Shown here: piece by piece, positions 18,860 to 27,347 of the stretch
How the letters are laid out: the number at the start of each line of letters is the position of its first letter
How positions within the stretch are numbered: position 1 is the stretch's first letter
Origin: Saprospiraceae bacterium
GTDB taxonomy: Bacteria > Bacteroidota > Bacteroidia > Chitinophagales > Saprospiraceae
Direction of reading: 5' to 3'
DNA: 64,000 nt
Assembly: GCA_016720635.1 (NCBI GenBank)
Contig: JADKKF010000016.1
Span: 16,300 to 80,299, forward strand
The notes under the pieces: generated by a model
Database searches by the model: none
Seen by the model: the letters and a program-made list of their open reading frames with translations, nothing else
Told to the model about the DNA's origin: nothing
Translations under genes and position numbers: made by a program

Positions 18860-20554
18860 TTATTTTAATCGTATTTCAGATACAGAGGCTCCAGTTGGTA
18901 CCATTGGAAATACGTTTTCTTCTTTAGCAACCATTACCTCTAAAAGATACGAACCTTCATAATTTAGCATTTTTAATAAAGCATCTTTTAAATTAGCCCT
19001 GTTTTCAATTTTGGCGGCTTCAATGCTATAAGCCTTGGCGAGTGCTACAAAATCAGGACTTATCATTTCTGTAAATGAATATCTTTTTTCAAAAAATAAC
19101 TGTTGCCATTGGCGCACCATTCCAAGAAACCTATTGTTCAATATGACAATTTTTACGTCTATTTTACTTTGCAAAATGGTACCTAGTTCTTGAACCGTCA
19201 TCTGAAAACCACCGTCACCAATGATTGCAATTACCGTATTTTTTGGTGCACCAAACTTAGCACCAATGGCTGCTGGTAGAGCAAAGCCCATCGTACCCAA
19301 GCCCCCTGAAGTGATATTGCTTTTGGATTTATTGAATTGATAATATCTAGCTGCCATCATTTGGTGTTGCCCGACATCCGTAACTACGATGGCTTCACCG
19401 TGGGTGATTTCGGAAAGCAGTTCGATGACCTCATTCATTTTTAATTCTTCCGAATGTAAGATTTCCGCACTTTGTTTTAAGGTATCTACCTCGGTTTTTT
19501 TTGCACTTTTAAATTCCTCCAACCATAGATCGTGTTGGTTTTTATTTATAGATGCTGTCAATAATTTTAAAGCCTCTTTAGCATCAGCATGGATAGGCAC
19601 ATCCGCTTTTATTATTTTATGTAATTCCGAAGCATCGATCTCGATATGAATGACTTTTGCTTGTTTGGCATATCTTGAAACATCTCCAGTTACCCTATCA
19701 TCGAAGCGCATACCGATTGCAATAAGAACATCGCACTCATTTGTCTTGATATTAGGAGCGTAATCTCCATGCATACCGAGGTAACCGACGTACAAAGGAT
19801 GGTTGTTGGGAAATGCTCCTAGACCCAAAAGCGTTGATGCGACGGGGATGCCTGACTTTTCAACAAATTCCTTTAATTCATTTTCGGCATTGGAAAGCAT
19901 AATGCCCTGTCCTATAAGCAGAAATGGTTTTTTGGCTTGATTGATCAATTTTGCAGCTTCTTCCACAGAGTCTTTATTCAATTCGGGATTTGGATAATAA
20001 CTTCTGATTTTTGTACATTTTTCATAATAAAATTGCATGGACTCAAATTGTGCATCCTTGGTAATATCGATCAAAACGGGTCCTGGGCGACCTGAAGAAG
20101 CGATGAAAAAGGCCTTTGCTATGACTGAAGGAATCTCATGCGCTTTAGTAATCTGGTAATTCCACTTCGTAATAGGGGCGGAGATGCCAATGATATCTGT
20201 TTCTTGAAAGGCATCAGTCCCTAATAGGTGGGAAGCGACTTGCCCCGTGATACAAACAAGGGGTGTTGAGTCGATTAATGCATCGGCCAATCCTGTTATC
20301 AAATTCGTAGCCCCAGGGCCAGAAGTGGCAAAAACTACACCAGTTTTGTCAGAGACTCTTGCGTAGCCTTGTGCCGCATGTATAGCACCTTGCTCGTGCC
20401 GTACTAAAACGTGATTGATGGAATCGGTATAATCATACAAAGCATCGTAGATGGGCATAATAGCACCACCTGGATAGCCAAAAATGGTATTTACATTTTC
20501 TTCTACCAAAGATTTTATGAGTGCTTGAGCCCCTGTTATTTTTAGTTCTGTCAT
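18860..20554 (-). CDS. ilvB: acetolactate synthase large subunit
   Basis: The 564-residue ThDP- and FAD-dependent catalytic subunit, which joins pyruvate with pyruvate or 2-oxobutanoate. The catalytic glutamate is E54 in VRHEQGAIHAAQGYAR. The ThDP/Mg motif runs from GDGGFQMTVQELGT (446-459) to LNNRFLGMVRQWQ (473-485), and the central FAD region holds GMRFDDRVTG. The domain order TPP_N, central, TPP_C is complete. It sits 7 bases after ilvD. Confidence 0.97.
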   Translation of the reverse strand: MTELKITGAQALIKSLVEENVNTIFGYPGGAIMPIYDALYDYTDSINHVLVRHEQGAIHAAQGYARVSDKTGVVFATSGPGATNLITGLADALIDSTPLVCITGQVASHLLGTDAFQETDIIGISAPITKWNYQITKAHEIPSVIAKAFFIASSGRPGPVLIDITKDAQFESMQFYYEKCTKIRSYYPNPELNKDSVEEAAKLINQAKKPFLLIGQGIMLSNAENELKEFVEKSGIPVASTLLGLGAFPNNHPLYVGYLGMHGDYAPNIKTNECDVLIAIGMRFDDRVTGDVSRYAKQAKVIHIEIDASELHKIIKADVPIHADAKEALKLLTASINKNQHDLWLEEFKSAKKTEVDTLKQSAEILHSEELKMNEVIELLSEITHGEAIVVTDVGQHQMMAARYYQFNKSKSNITSGGLGTMGFALPAAIGAKFGAPKNTVIAIIGDGGFQMTVQELGTILQSKIDVKIVILNNRFLGMVRQWQQLFFEKRYSFTEMISPDFVALAKAYSIEAAKIENRANLKDALLKMLNYEGSYLLEVMVAKEENVFPMVPTGASVSEIRLK

Positions 20555-20561
20555 TTTCTTA

Positions 20562-22238
20562 TTAATTATCAGTTACGCAGCCAGTTGAAGCGCTTGAAAC
20601 GCAATGTGCATACTTATACAAAATCCCTTTGGTGGCTTTAAGCGGCGGCTGTTTCCACAGGGCTTTGCGCTTTGTCAATTCCTCTTCGTTTATTAATAAA
20701 TTCAGCTGATTGTTATTTACATCAATGGAGATGATGTCGCCGTTTTTTACCATTGCAATGGTCCCACCGTCAAAGGCTTCTGGAGTGATATGTCCAACCA
20801 CAAAACCATGGGTTCCACCAGAAAATCGTCCATCTGTAATCAAGGCTACACTTTTACCCAATCCCGCACCCATGATGGCTGATGTAGGTTTGAGCATTTC
20901 AGGCATTCCAGGTCCGCCCTTTGGGCCACAGTAGCGTATCACAACCACATTGCCGGGTTTTACTTCGCCATTTTTTACGCCATCTATAACCGCAAATTCA
21001 TCATCAAATACTATAGCAGGACCTTCAAAATATTCTCCTTCATTTCCGCTTATTTTGGCTACACTGCCTTCTAATGCGAGGTTGCCATACATAGTTTGTA
21101 TATGGCCTGTTGGCTTTATAGGTGTTTTTATATCGTGAAAAACATCTTGGCCTACTTGCAAGTCAGCCAAATTTGATAGGTTTTCTGATATCGTTTTTCC
21201 TGTCACCGTCAAGCAATCCCCGTGCAAGTATCCTTGGTCTAACAAATATTTCATAACTGCTGGGATACCACCTACGCGATGTAAATCCTCCATCAAGTAT
21301 TTACCGCTAGGTTTTAAATCCGCCAAGACGGGAGTATTATCGCTTATTTTTTGAAAATCTTCCAACGTCAATTTAATATCTACCGAATGTGCCATCGCAA
21401 TTAAATGCATGACAGCATTTGTAGAGCCACCCAAGACTGTGACTATGGTCATAGCGTTTTCAAAAGCTTTTCGAGTCATGATATCCTTGGGTTTTATATC
21501 ATTTTCTAGCAAAACTCTGATCGCCTTTCCTGCATCGATACATTCAACTTTTTTTTCAGGACTCAAGGCGGGATTGGATGAACTGTAAGGAAGGCTCATG
21601 CCTAGAGCCTCGATAGCAGCTGCCATAGTGTTTGCAGTGTACATGCCCCCGCATGCTCCCGCACCTGGGCAAGCATTTTTGATGATGCCCTTGAAATCTT
21701 CGGGTGTAATGGTGTCGTTAAATTTTTTACCCAATGCCTCAAAAGCTGAAACAATATTGAGCGATTCTCCTTTCCAAGTGCCAGAATGAATGGTACCACC
21801 GTAGATCATAATCGCCGGGCGATTCAATCTACCCATAGCCATAATAGATCCTGGCATGTTTTTGTCGCATCCCACTACAGCTAGGACTGCATCGTACCAT
21901 TGAGCGCTCACGACTGTCTCTATAGAATCGGCTATGATATCTCTCGAAACCAATGAAAACCGCATTCCATTAGTTCCATTGGAAATGCCATCGCTTACTC
22001 CTATGGTATTGAATATCAATCCTACGAGATTTTCGTTTTGTACGCCTTCTTTTATTTCTTTTGCGAGGTCATTTAGATGCATATTGCACGTATTTCCTTC
22101 GTAGCCTGTGCTTACTATCCCGACTTGTGCTTTTGCTAAATCTTCATCTGTAAGCCCTATGCCGTACAGCATGGCTTGTGCAGCAGGCTGGGTTTCATCT
22201 TGTGTGATCGTCTTGCTGTATTTATTTAAGGGATTCAT
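20562..22238 (-). CDS. ilvD: dihydroxy-acid dehydratase
   Basis: The 558-residue Fe-S enzyme that dehydrates the dihydroxy acids to the 2-oxo acids of valine and isoleucine. Three conserved cysteines fit a [2Fe-2S] site: C51 (GNTCNMHL), C124 (GCDKNMPG) and C196 (PGAGACGGMY). The C-terminal domain has GPKGGPGMPEML and DGRFSGGTHGFVVGH. It is the first structural gene of the operon. The ATG at 22238 lies about 245 bases after an attenuator hairpin, a leader of unusual length for which I see no other coding function. Confidence 0.97.
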   Translation of the reverse strand: MNPLNKYSKTITQDETQPAAQAMLYGIGLTDEDLAKAQVGIVSTGYEGNTCNMHLNDLAKEIKEGVQNENLVGLIFNTIGVSDGISNGTNGMRFSLVSRDIIADSIETVVSAQWYDAVLAVVGCDKNMPGSIMAMGRLNRPAIMIYGGTIHSGTWKGESLNIVSAFEALGKKFNDTITPEDFKGIIKNACPGAGACGGMYTANTMAAAIEALGMSLPYSSSNPALSPEKKVECIDAGKAIRVLLENDIKPKDIMTRKAFENAMTIVTVLGGSTNAVMHLIAMAHSVDIKLTLEDFQKISDNTPVLADLKPSGKYLMEDLHRVGGIPAVMKYLLDQGYLHGDCLTVTGKTISENLSNLADLQVGQDVFHDIKTPIKPTGHIQTMYGNLALEGSVAKISGNEGEYFEGPAIVFDDEFAVIDGVKNGEVKPGNVVVIRYCGPKGGPGMPEMLKPTSAIMGAGLGKSVALITDGRFSGGTHGFVVGHITPEAFDGGTIAMVKNGDIISIDVNNNQLNLLINEEELTKRKALWKQPPLKATKGILYKYAHCVSSASTGCVTDN

Positions 22239-22482
22239 ATACGTTGTTTGTTGGTTAAAATTTTTTCTACATTTCGTATGTCTAAGAAAAAACGATTGTT
22301 ACTAAATCATGTGGTTTGGAACAAGGAAAGCAATATTTTCTAGAATATTGGAAAGCGATTTATGTCTAGAAAAATTGAATTTTGATTCTTTAACCAAAAC
22401 TAATTCTCTGGTAAAGAAAGTATTTGAGGGGCTGTTCTTTTTCATTCGTGTTAGATCTTAATTTTTTAAATTTCCATAAAAC

Positions 22483-22522
22483 AAAAAAGCCCCCCGATTT
22501 TTTATCGGGAGGCCTTTTAAAA
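22483..22522 (-). terminator. attenuator terminator upstream of ilvD
   Basis: On the minus strand GGCCTCCCGAT, loop AAAAA, ATCGGGGGGCT, followed at once by six T. The 11-bp stem includes two G-U pairs. It lies 16 bases after the stop of the isoleucine-rich leader peptide and about 245 bases before ilvD, as expected of an attenuator. The leader-peptide segment ACGGGA could pair with TCCCG of the stem as a competing structure. Confidence 0.85.
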
Positions 22523-22537
22523 TATTTTTATATTTAT

Positions 22538-22612
22538 CTATAGCATTCCCGTTGCAATCGTGATAATCACGTTGATAATAATAATTGAAGGAATAATAAA
22601 TAAATTGTTCAT
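22538..22612 (-). CDS. ilv operon leader peptide (24 residues)
   Basis: ATG at 22612 to TAG at 22538. The peptide contains FIIPSIIIINVIITIATG: nine of 24 residues are isoleucine, with runs of 2, 4 and 2, plus Val, Leu and Thr. It is too short to appear in gene calls with a usual cut-off. Its place between a TACATTTG promoter (22630-22637) and a strong terminator, ahead of the complete ilv operon, is that of an attenuation leader: ribosome stalling at Ile codons when charged tRNA-Ile is scarce would block the terminator. Its codons also form a small hairpin (CGTGATTATCACG) that could act as a pause site. Confidence 0.85.
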   Translation of the reverse strand: MNNLFIIPSIIIINVIITIATGML

Positions 22613-22629
22613 TTCTGATGATTGAGGTG

Positions 22630-22637
22630 CAAATGTA
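22630..22637 (-). promoter_or_regulatory. -7 promoter element TACATTTG for the ilv leader
   Basis: Perfect TAnnTTTG on the minus strand, 17 bases before the leader-peptide ATG. No clear TTTG -33 box is seen in the AT-rich upstream sequence. Confidence 0.55.
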
Positions 22638-22745
22638 AAATAAATAAAATAAAACGCGATAATTTTAAAATAAAAAAGTTGAAAAAAAATTTTGGTTGAA
22701 AATAGAGTGGTTTTAGTCTCGTGATCACAGCTTTGGATTGGCCTT

Positions 22746-22994
22746 TTATTGGTCCAAGAGAATTTCTATTTCTTCCTTTAATTTGGGTAAATGCTTGGAT
22801 ATTATTCTCCAAATAATTATATCATCAACTCTGTCATATCCATGAATTACCCAATTCCGTGTGTCTATGATTTGGCGTGCATTTTCAATGTATAATTCTG
22901 GTGATATCTTTAATAATTTCCTCATGGCTTCACCAATAATTTCCAACTCGCGTTCAACTCCATAATGGTTGGTAAGAAGGTATGGATCCCGCAT
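22746..22994 (-). pseudogene. HepT-like (DUF86) toxin, 5' truncated
   Basis: An 82-residue C-terminal part of a HepT-family protein (HEPN ribonuclease or nucleotide-acceptor toxin). The active motif R-X4-H-X-Y is intact (R46, H51, Y53 in DTRNWVIHGYD), and VERELEIIGEAMRKLL precedes it. The first 30 or so residues expected in the family are missing, and the frame is cut by the structured repeat that begins at 23004. No MntA-type antitoxin nucleotidyltransferase is nearby. It is most likely a dead remnant of a HepT/MntA pair, though the ATG at 22994 is preceded by GGGAGG and could still be translated. Confidence 0.7.
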
Positions 22995-23003
22995 CCTCCC
23001 AAT

Positions 23004-23125
23004 GCGCGTCAGTGGGTGGAGTGGTCATGCCGTATCAAAGATATGGCATGAGTCTCGCCCTCAGGGCGAGACGGAACCCACGCAACACACGACCTCCCTT
23101 CGGCACAGAAGGGGAGGGGACGCCC
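23004..23125 (+). repeat. structured intergenic repeat, copy 5 (+ orientation)
   Basis: Starts GCGCGTCAGTGGGTGGAGTG and ends GGGGACGCCC. Contains hairpin ATGCCGTATC...GATATGGCAT, the TCTCGCCCTCAGGGCGAGA hairpin, then CGGAACCCACGCAACAC and CTCCC...GGGGAG. It is the cleanest copy of the family. It abuts the truncated hepT. Confidence 0.8.
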
Positions 23126-23270
23126 AAATATCCTAGTTGTATCCCTTGGCAACAATCCTAGGAAGCTGGGTCAAGATTTGGTCTATTTTTTTTGCGCATT
23201 TATCTATCATATACCAAGATATTGGGGATTAATTTAGAACTTTACTATTGAATAAATTATTCGGATAGTT

Positions 23271-24509
23271 TTGAATACTCTAGAGAATCTTAAAATGGCC
23301 CTGCGGTCGGTACGTTCTAATGTACTGCGGGCTTCGCTTACGCTAATGATCATTGCCTTCGGCATCATGGCATTGGTTGGGATTCTAACTGCCATCGACT
23401 CGATATTGTATTCGATGAGTGACAACTTCTCTAGCATGGGTGCCAATAGTTTTGCCATAGAGCGAAAGGGCACGGATCTGTTGAGCAATAATCGAGGGAG
23501 AAGGCGAAAGATGGGACCTATCATTTCTTTTCGTGATGCCATGGAATTGAAGGAAAAATACAAATATGCGGGTAATGTTTTTGTGAGTTTTGATGCCAAT
23601 TTTCAGTCGGTGGTAAAATTTAGAGATGAAAAAACGAACCCAAACGTTTTCATCACTGGAGTAGATGAGGTTTATCTTGATGCCAATGGCTACGATATAG
23701 AAGTGGGAAGGGCTTTTTCACTGTCTGAAATCCAAAGTGGGGATTCGAAAATACTCCTAGGAGCAGACATCGTGAAAAAAATATTCAAGGGCAACAGCGA
23801 GTATGCCATCGACAAAATTGTATCGGTGGACAATCAACATTATAAGGTCATCGGTGTCCTCAAGTCAAAGGGGTCTAGCATGAATCGCAGCAGCGACAGA
23901 GGATGTTTTATGCCATTATTGCGCGCTAAGGCTCAGTACGGTGGTGCAGAAGACAGCTATTCTCTTGGAGTTGCTGTGCATATGTCAACAGAAATGGAAG
24001 ATGCGATCAATTATACTACGGGTTTGTTTCGCAACGTCAGAGGACTGCGAGCGGGAGAGGAAAATGATTTCGAAATAGCTAAGAGCGACGGTATCCTCAA
24101 AATCCTAAAAGATAATACTGTGATGCTGCGATCGGCCACGATCGGCATAGGACTGATAACACTGATTGGTGCTGCAATCGGACTGATGAATATCATGCTC
24201 GTTTCCGTAACCGAAAGGACTAGAGAAATAGGCATCACCAAAGCATTGGGCGCTACTAGAAGGAATATCCTGATTCAATTTCTCACGGAGGCGATATTTA
24301 TCTGTATTCTGGGAGGCATCGTGGGTATATTCCTTGGGATTTTGGTTGGGAATATCGTGACCATTTTCATAGGAGGTAGCTTTATCATCCCATGGGCGTG
24401 GATGACCCTAGGGATGGTGATGTGTATTCTGGTTGGGTTGGTATCTGGGCTTTATCCTGCGCTCAAAGCATCCAAATTGGATCCAATCGAATCACTTAGA
24501 TATGAATAG
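23271..24509 (+). CDS. MacB-like ABC transporter permease (FtsX fold)
   Basis: A 412-residue inner-membrane permease. One N-terminal helix (LRASLTLMIIAFGIMALVGIL) is followed by a MacB periplasmic core domain (about 45-240). Three C-terminal helices then form the FtsX domain, with the typical VSVTERTREIGITKALGATRRNILIQFLTEA and ending GLYPALKASKLDPIESLRYE. The frame starts at a TTG (23271, MNTLENLKMALRS); ATG at 23295 is the alternative and would clip the conserved N-terminus. No ATPase gene is adjacent, so its MacB-type ATPase must be elsewhere. Substrate unknown. Confidence 0.9.
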   Translation: MNTLENLKMALRSVRSNVLRASLTLMIIAFGIMALVGILTAIDSILYSMSDNFSSMGANSFAIERKGTDLLSNNRGRRRKMGPIISFRDAMELKEKYKYAGNVFVSFDANFQSVVKFRDEKTNPNVFITGVDEVYLDANGYDIEVGRAFSLSEIQSGDSKILLGADIVKKIFKGNSEYAIDKIVSVDNQHYKVIGVLKSKGSSMNRSSDRGCFMPLLRAKAQYGGAEDSYSLGVAVHMSTEMEDAINYTTGLFRNVRGLRAGEENDFEIAKSDGILKILKDNTVMLRSATIGIGLITLIGAAIGLMNIMLVSVTERTREIGITKALGATRRNILIQFLTEAIFICILGGIVGIFLGILVGNIVTIFIGGSFIIPWAWMTLGMVMCILVGLVSGLYPALKASKLDPIESLRYE

Positions 24510-24573
24510 GCTTGAGTACTTGCCGAAGCCTGAAGATATTGTTTTTTTAAAATTCTTTTACAGCCGTGAATCC

Positions 24574-24794
24574 ATACACGCAGTGCCTACAACCACTGCC
24601 ACAACATTGACCTCGTTGGTAGTGATAGAGCTCAGTAAAAACCATTTTTCCACCTTCCATCGTATAATGAATATTGGGTAACAAGTCTTTTGCATCCCTG
24701 GGAAATTGATACATCGCAGCACGCTGGCTCAATGACTCAAAATGAGAAAGACAAGCATTGCAAAGACAGTCTTTGAAATTTTTTTCTAGGAAAA
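24574..24794 (-). pseudogene. fragment duplicating the C-terminal half of the CWC protein gene
   Basis: About 221 bases that match 32738-32958 in the same orientation, with about 12 differences by eye. It encodes SQRAAMYQFPRDAKDLL...CCGSGCRHCVYGF and then a different tail (TAVKEF, stop near 24547). Its upstream half is missing: the match ends after TTTTTTTCTAGGAAAA. It marks the left edge of the 8.16-kb block that separates it from the intact gene. Confidence 0.85.
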
Positions 24795-24866
24795 ACTAAT
24801 TTTTGGATTTAGTTTTTTATTTTTAAAAATTTATTAATTGATTCCTAATACAAGAATTTATTGTAT

Positions 24867-24874
24867 TAAATTTG
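24867..24874 (+). promoter_or_regulatory. possible promoter TAAATTTG for the cyclase operon
   Basis: TAnnTTTG match 90 bases upstream of the cyclase ATG, in very AT-rich sequence, so chance matches are possible. Confidence 0.3.
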
Positions 24875-24963
24875 TTTTTTACATTGTGGATAGATATTTT
24901 TAGCTTTTAATTAATGTAATCATAAATTTATTTTACTTTTATGCAGAACCAACACTATTCAAT

Positions 24964-26112
24964 ATGAACTACTTTACCAAAATAGGGGAAAAGTGGAAAT
25001 CAATCCTTGTCATGCAATCCGAGATAGACAAATTTGACATATTGCGACCTTGGACAATAATCTCTAAGAGTGATACAAGCATTATTTACCTATCAATTAT
25101 CATTTTTGCACTTTTTACATTTTGGGAAAATGGACTTAGTTGGTATTCTTTTTTTACATCTCTGTGTGCGAGTATCCCAGCTGGGGTGATCATCGCCTTT
25201 TTTGAGACGCAAACCACTGAATTCAGAAGGAGGCATGGGCGCAATTCTTTTGCCATGTTTTTGATTTATAAAATTATCAGAATTATTGCCTGGTTTTTTC
25301 TAATTTTTTTACTCATCGGCCTTATAGCCCACAGCCTCAATATAAACATAGAGGAGACGATATATGGAATCGAACGCAAAGAATTTACCAAATTGACTAG
25401 GGTGCTTAAATTCCTAATATTGGTAACTTCGCTAACAATCACTTCTTATTTTGTGGGAGAGCTCAATAGAAAGCTGGGCAGTGACGCTCTGAAAAATCTT
25501 ATACTTGGAAAATACCATAAGAGTATCGAAGAAGAAAGAATTTTTTTGTTTATTGATGTGAATGACTCTACTACCCATGCAGAAAACCTTGGAGAGCATC
25601 AATTTAGCAAATTGCTTCAGGATATATTTTACGATTTAGGGGAGCCAATATTGAAATACAATTGCGAAATCTATCAATATGTGGGGGATGAAGTGGTGGT
25701 GAGTTGGCTGAGCAATTCTAAAAACCTCAATAGAGAATGCTATTTATGTTTTTTTGCAGTTGAAAGGCAACTATTGCGGTATAAATCACAATATATTGCA
25801 AAATACGGGTTTTTACCACAGCTAAAAGCTTCATTACATGGTGGTACTGTTATCACTTCTGAAGTAGGAAAATACAAAGCTGAAATAGCCCATCATGGGG
25901 ATGTACTCAATACATGCAGTCGAATGTTGCAATATTCAAAAGAGCAAAAAGTAAATTATGTTTGCTCCCAATGGATGCTTGATCACTTTACCCCTCCAAG
26001 TTTTATTGATTGTCAAGATATAGGTGAATTTCAATTCAAAGGGAAAGTGAATCTTATAAAGATTTACTCTTTAGTATTAGGCAAATTACCAGAAAAAAAA
26101 CAAAAAAAATAA
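24964..26112 (+). CDS. membrane-bound class III nucleotide cyclase
   Basis: A 382-residue protein with four predicted membrane helices (about 38-53, 68-83, 103-124, 146-165) followed by a class III cyclase homology domain (about 190-375). The two metal aspartates are seen at D198 (FLFIDVNDST) and D242 (YQYVGDEVVVSW), and the transition-state Asn/Arg pair at N316 and R320 (GDVLNTCSRM). The residues that pick the base are unusual: Gln238 where adenylate cyclases have Lys, and Ala309 where they have Asp, so the cyclic nucleotide made cannot be assumed to be cAMP. The next gene starts 2 bases downstream and encodes a PycTM-type effector, which makes this a candidate Pycsar cyclase. Similar membrane cyclases are also ordinary chromosomal genes in Bacteroidota. 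Confidence 0.85.
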   Translation: MNYFTKIGEKWKSILVMQSEIDKFDILRPWTIISKSDTSIIYLSIIIFALFTFWENGLSWYSFFTSLCASIPAGVIIAFFETQTTEFRRRHGRNSFAMFLIYKIIRIIAWFFLIFLLIGLIAHSLNINIEETIYGIERKEFTKLTRVLKFLILVTSLTITSYFVGELNRKLGSDALKNLILGKYHKSIEEERIFLFIDVNDSTTHAENLGEHQFSKLLQDIFYDLGEPILKYNCEIYQYVGDEVVVSWLSNSKNLNRECYLCFFAVERQLLRYKSQYIAKYGFLPQLKASLHGGTVITSEVGKYKAEIAHHGDVLNTCSRMLQYSKEQKVNYVCSQWMLDHFTPPSFIDCQDIGEFQFKGKVNLIKIYSLVLGKLPEKKQKK

Positions 26113-26113
26113 T

Positions 26114-27334
26114 ATGAAAAAGGAAATACTCGATCAAGTAGAATTTTATGTTGAGTCAAATATGGCTTCTAAAAATGACGATATCTTTATGTTCCACAAC
26201 AAACGACACACCAAAAAAGTAGTGAAGGTGGCTAAGGAAATTTGTGAGTTTGAAGGGGTATCCAAGGAAACACGAGATAAAATTTTGTGCGCCTGTTGGT
26301 TTCACGATATCGCATACAAAAAAAATAGTGACAATCATGAACAAACCAGTGCCGAAATGGCCGAAGAATTCCTCATTGATAGGAAGGTCTCAGAGGAGGA
26401 TATTGAAGAAATAAAGGAATTAATAAATGCCACTAAAATGCCCCAAAAGCCTAGAAATAAGGAACAGGAAATAATATGTGACGCGGATTTATCTCACTTG
26501 GGCACTCCAAATTTTTATGAAGAAAGCGATCGATTGAGACATGAACAAACTAAGCTGTTACAAGTAGAAAAAACAGAGCTCGAATGGACCGAAAGTAATA
26601 TAAACTTTTTCCAACAACATCAATATTATACATCGTATGCTAAGCTACATTTCCAAGGATTGAAAGAAAGCCATTTACTTGAATTGGAAAATTATAAAAC
26701 CAGTTTGCTCCAACCTAAATCAATAGATAGTGTCCAAAATCCACCTACAAGCCCATTTATAAAATCAAAAGACTCCTCGAAAAATGAAGTAAAAGAAAAG
26801 GAAAAAAGTACATCAAGAGGCGTCCAAACTTTTTTTCGGACAACTGCGCAAAGCCATATTCAGTTGAGCCAAATTGCAGATCAGAAAGCAGGGATGTTGA
26901 TAACTGTTAATGCCATAATTATCTCAATTTTTATGGCTTCTTTGGACTATCAAAACGACCAAACATTCAGCTTGTTAATTCTGCCTTTGGGGATACTTGC
27001 TTTGTTTTCAACGGGAACTATTATATTATCTGTTATCGCCACAAGGCCTCAGTTTACTGAGGGTAAATTTGAACTTGCTGACGTTTTGAATAATAATACC
27101 AACTTATTGTTTTTTGGGAATTTTCATAATATGTCGCTTCCTTCATACGAGCAAGGCGTCCAAAATCTTATAGAAAATGAATCGCTCTTGTATTCTAGCA
27201 TGATAAAAGACATTTTTTATATTGGGCAAGTATTAGGAAAAAAATACAATAGACTCCGCAATGCCTATACTGTTTTTATGGTTGGATTAATCTTATCCTT
27301 AGCTACATTGGTAATTATATTGGTTTCAACTTAA
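26114..27334 (+). CDS. HD-domain phosphohydrolase fused to PycTM (DUF5706) effector domain
   Basis: A 406-residue protein in two parts. Residues 1-190 are an HD domain with the metal ligands present: H32 (NKRHTKKVV), H64-D65 (CWFHDIAY), H75 and D123/D125 (ICDADLSHLG). After a charged linker (about 200-235), residues 240-406 match the PycTM family: TFFRTTAQSHIQLSQIADQK, helix MLITVNAIIISIFMA, helix 287-308, then FFGNFHNMSLPSYEQGVQ and a last helix 385-404. PycTM proteins are membrane effectors of the Pycsar antiphage system, opened by cCMP or cUMP. Here the HD part may degrade the same signal or another nucleotide. The 2-base gap to the cyclase argues for one operon. HD-DUF5706 proteins are common in Bacteroidota and not all are proven defence genes. 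Confidence 0.87.
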   Translation: MKKEILDQVEFYVESNMASKNDDIFMFHNKRHTKKVVKVAKEICEFEGVSKETRDKILCACWFHDIAYKKNSDNHEQTSAEMAEEFLIDRKVSEEDIEEIKELINATKMPQKPRNKEQEIICDADLSHLGTPNFYEESDRLRHEQTKLLQVEKTELEWTESNINFFQQHQYYTSYAKLHFQGLKESHLLELENYKTSLLQPKSIDSVQNPPTSPFIKSKDSSKNEVKEKEKSTSRGVQTFFRTTAQSHIQLSQIADQKAGMLITVNAIIISIFMASLDYQNDQTFSLLILPLGILALFSTGTIILSVIATRPQFTEGKFELADVLNNNTNLLFFGNFHNMSLPSYEQGVQNLIENESLLYSSMIKDIFYIGQVLGKKYNRLRNAYTVFMVGLILSLATLVIILVST

Positions 27335-27347
27335 TAATTAATTTGCT

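Noticed and set aside
22239..22480. T-box or riboswitch before ilvD
   Set aside because: No T-box or specifier-loop pattern is seen; the leader peptide and hairpin explain control.
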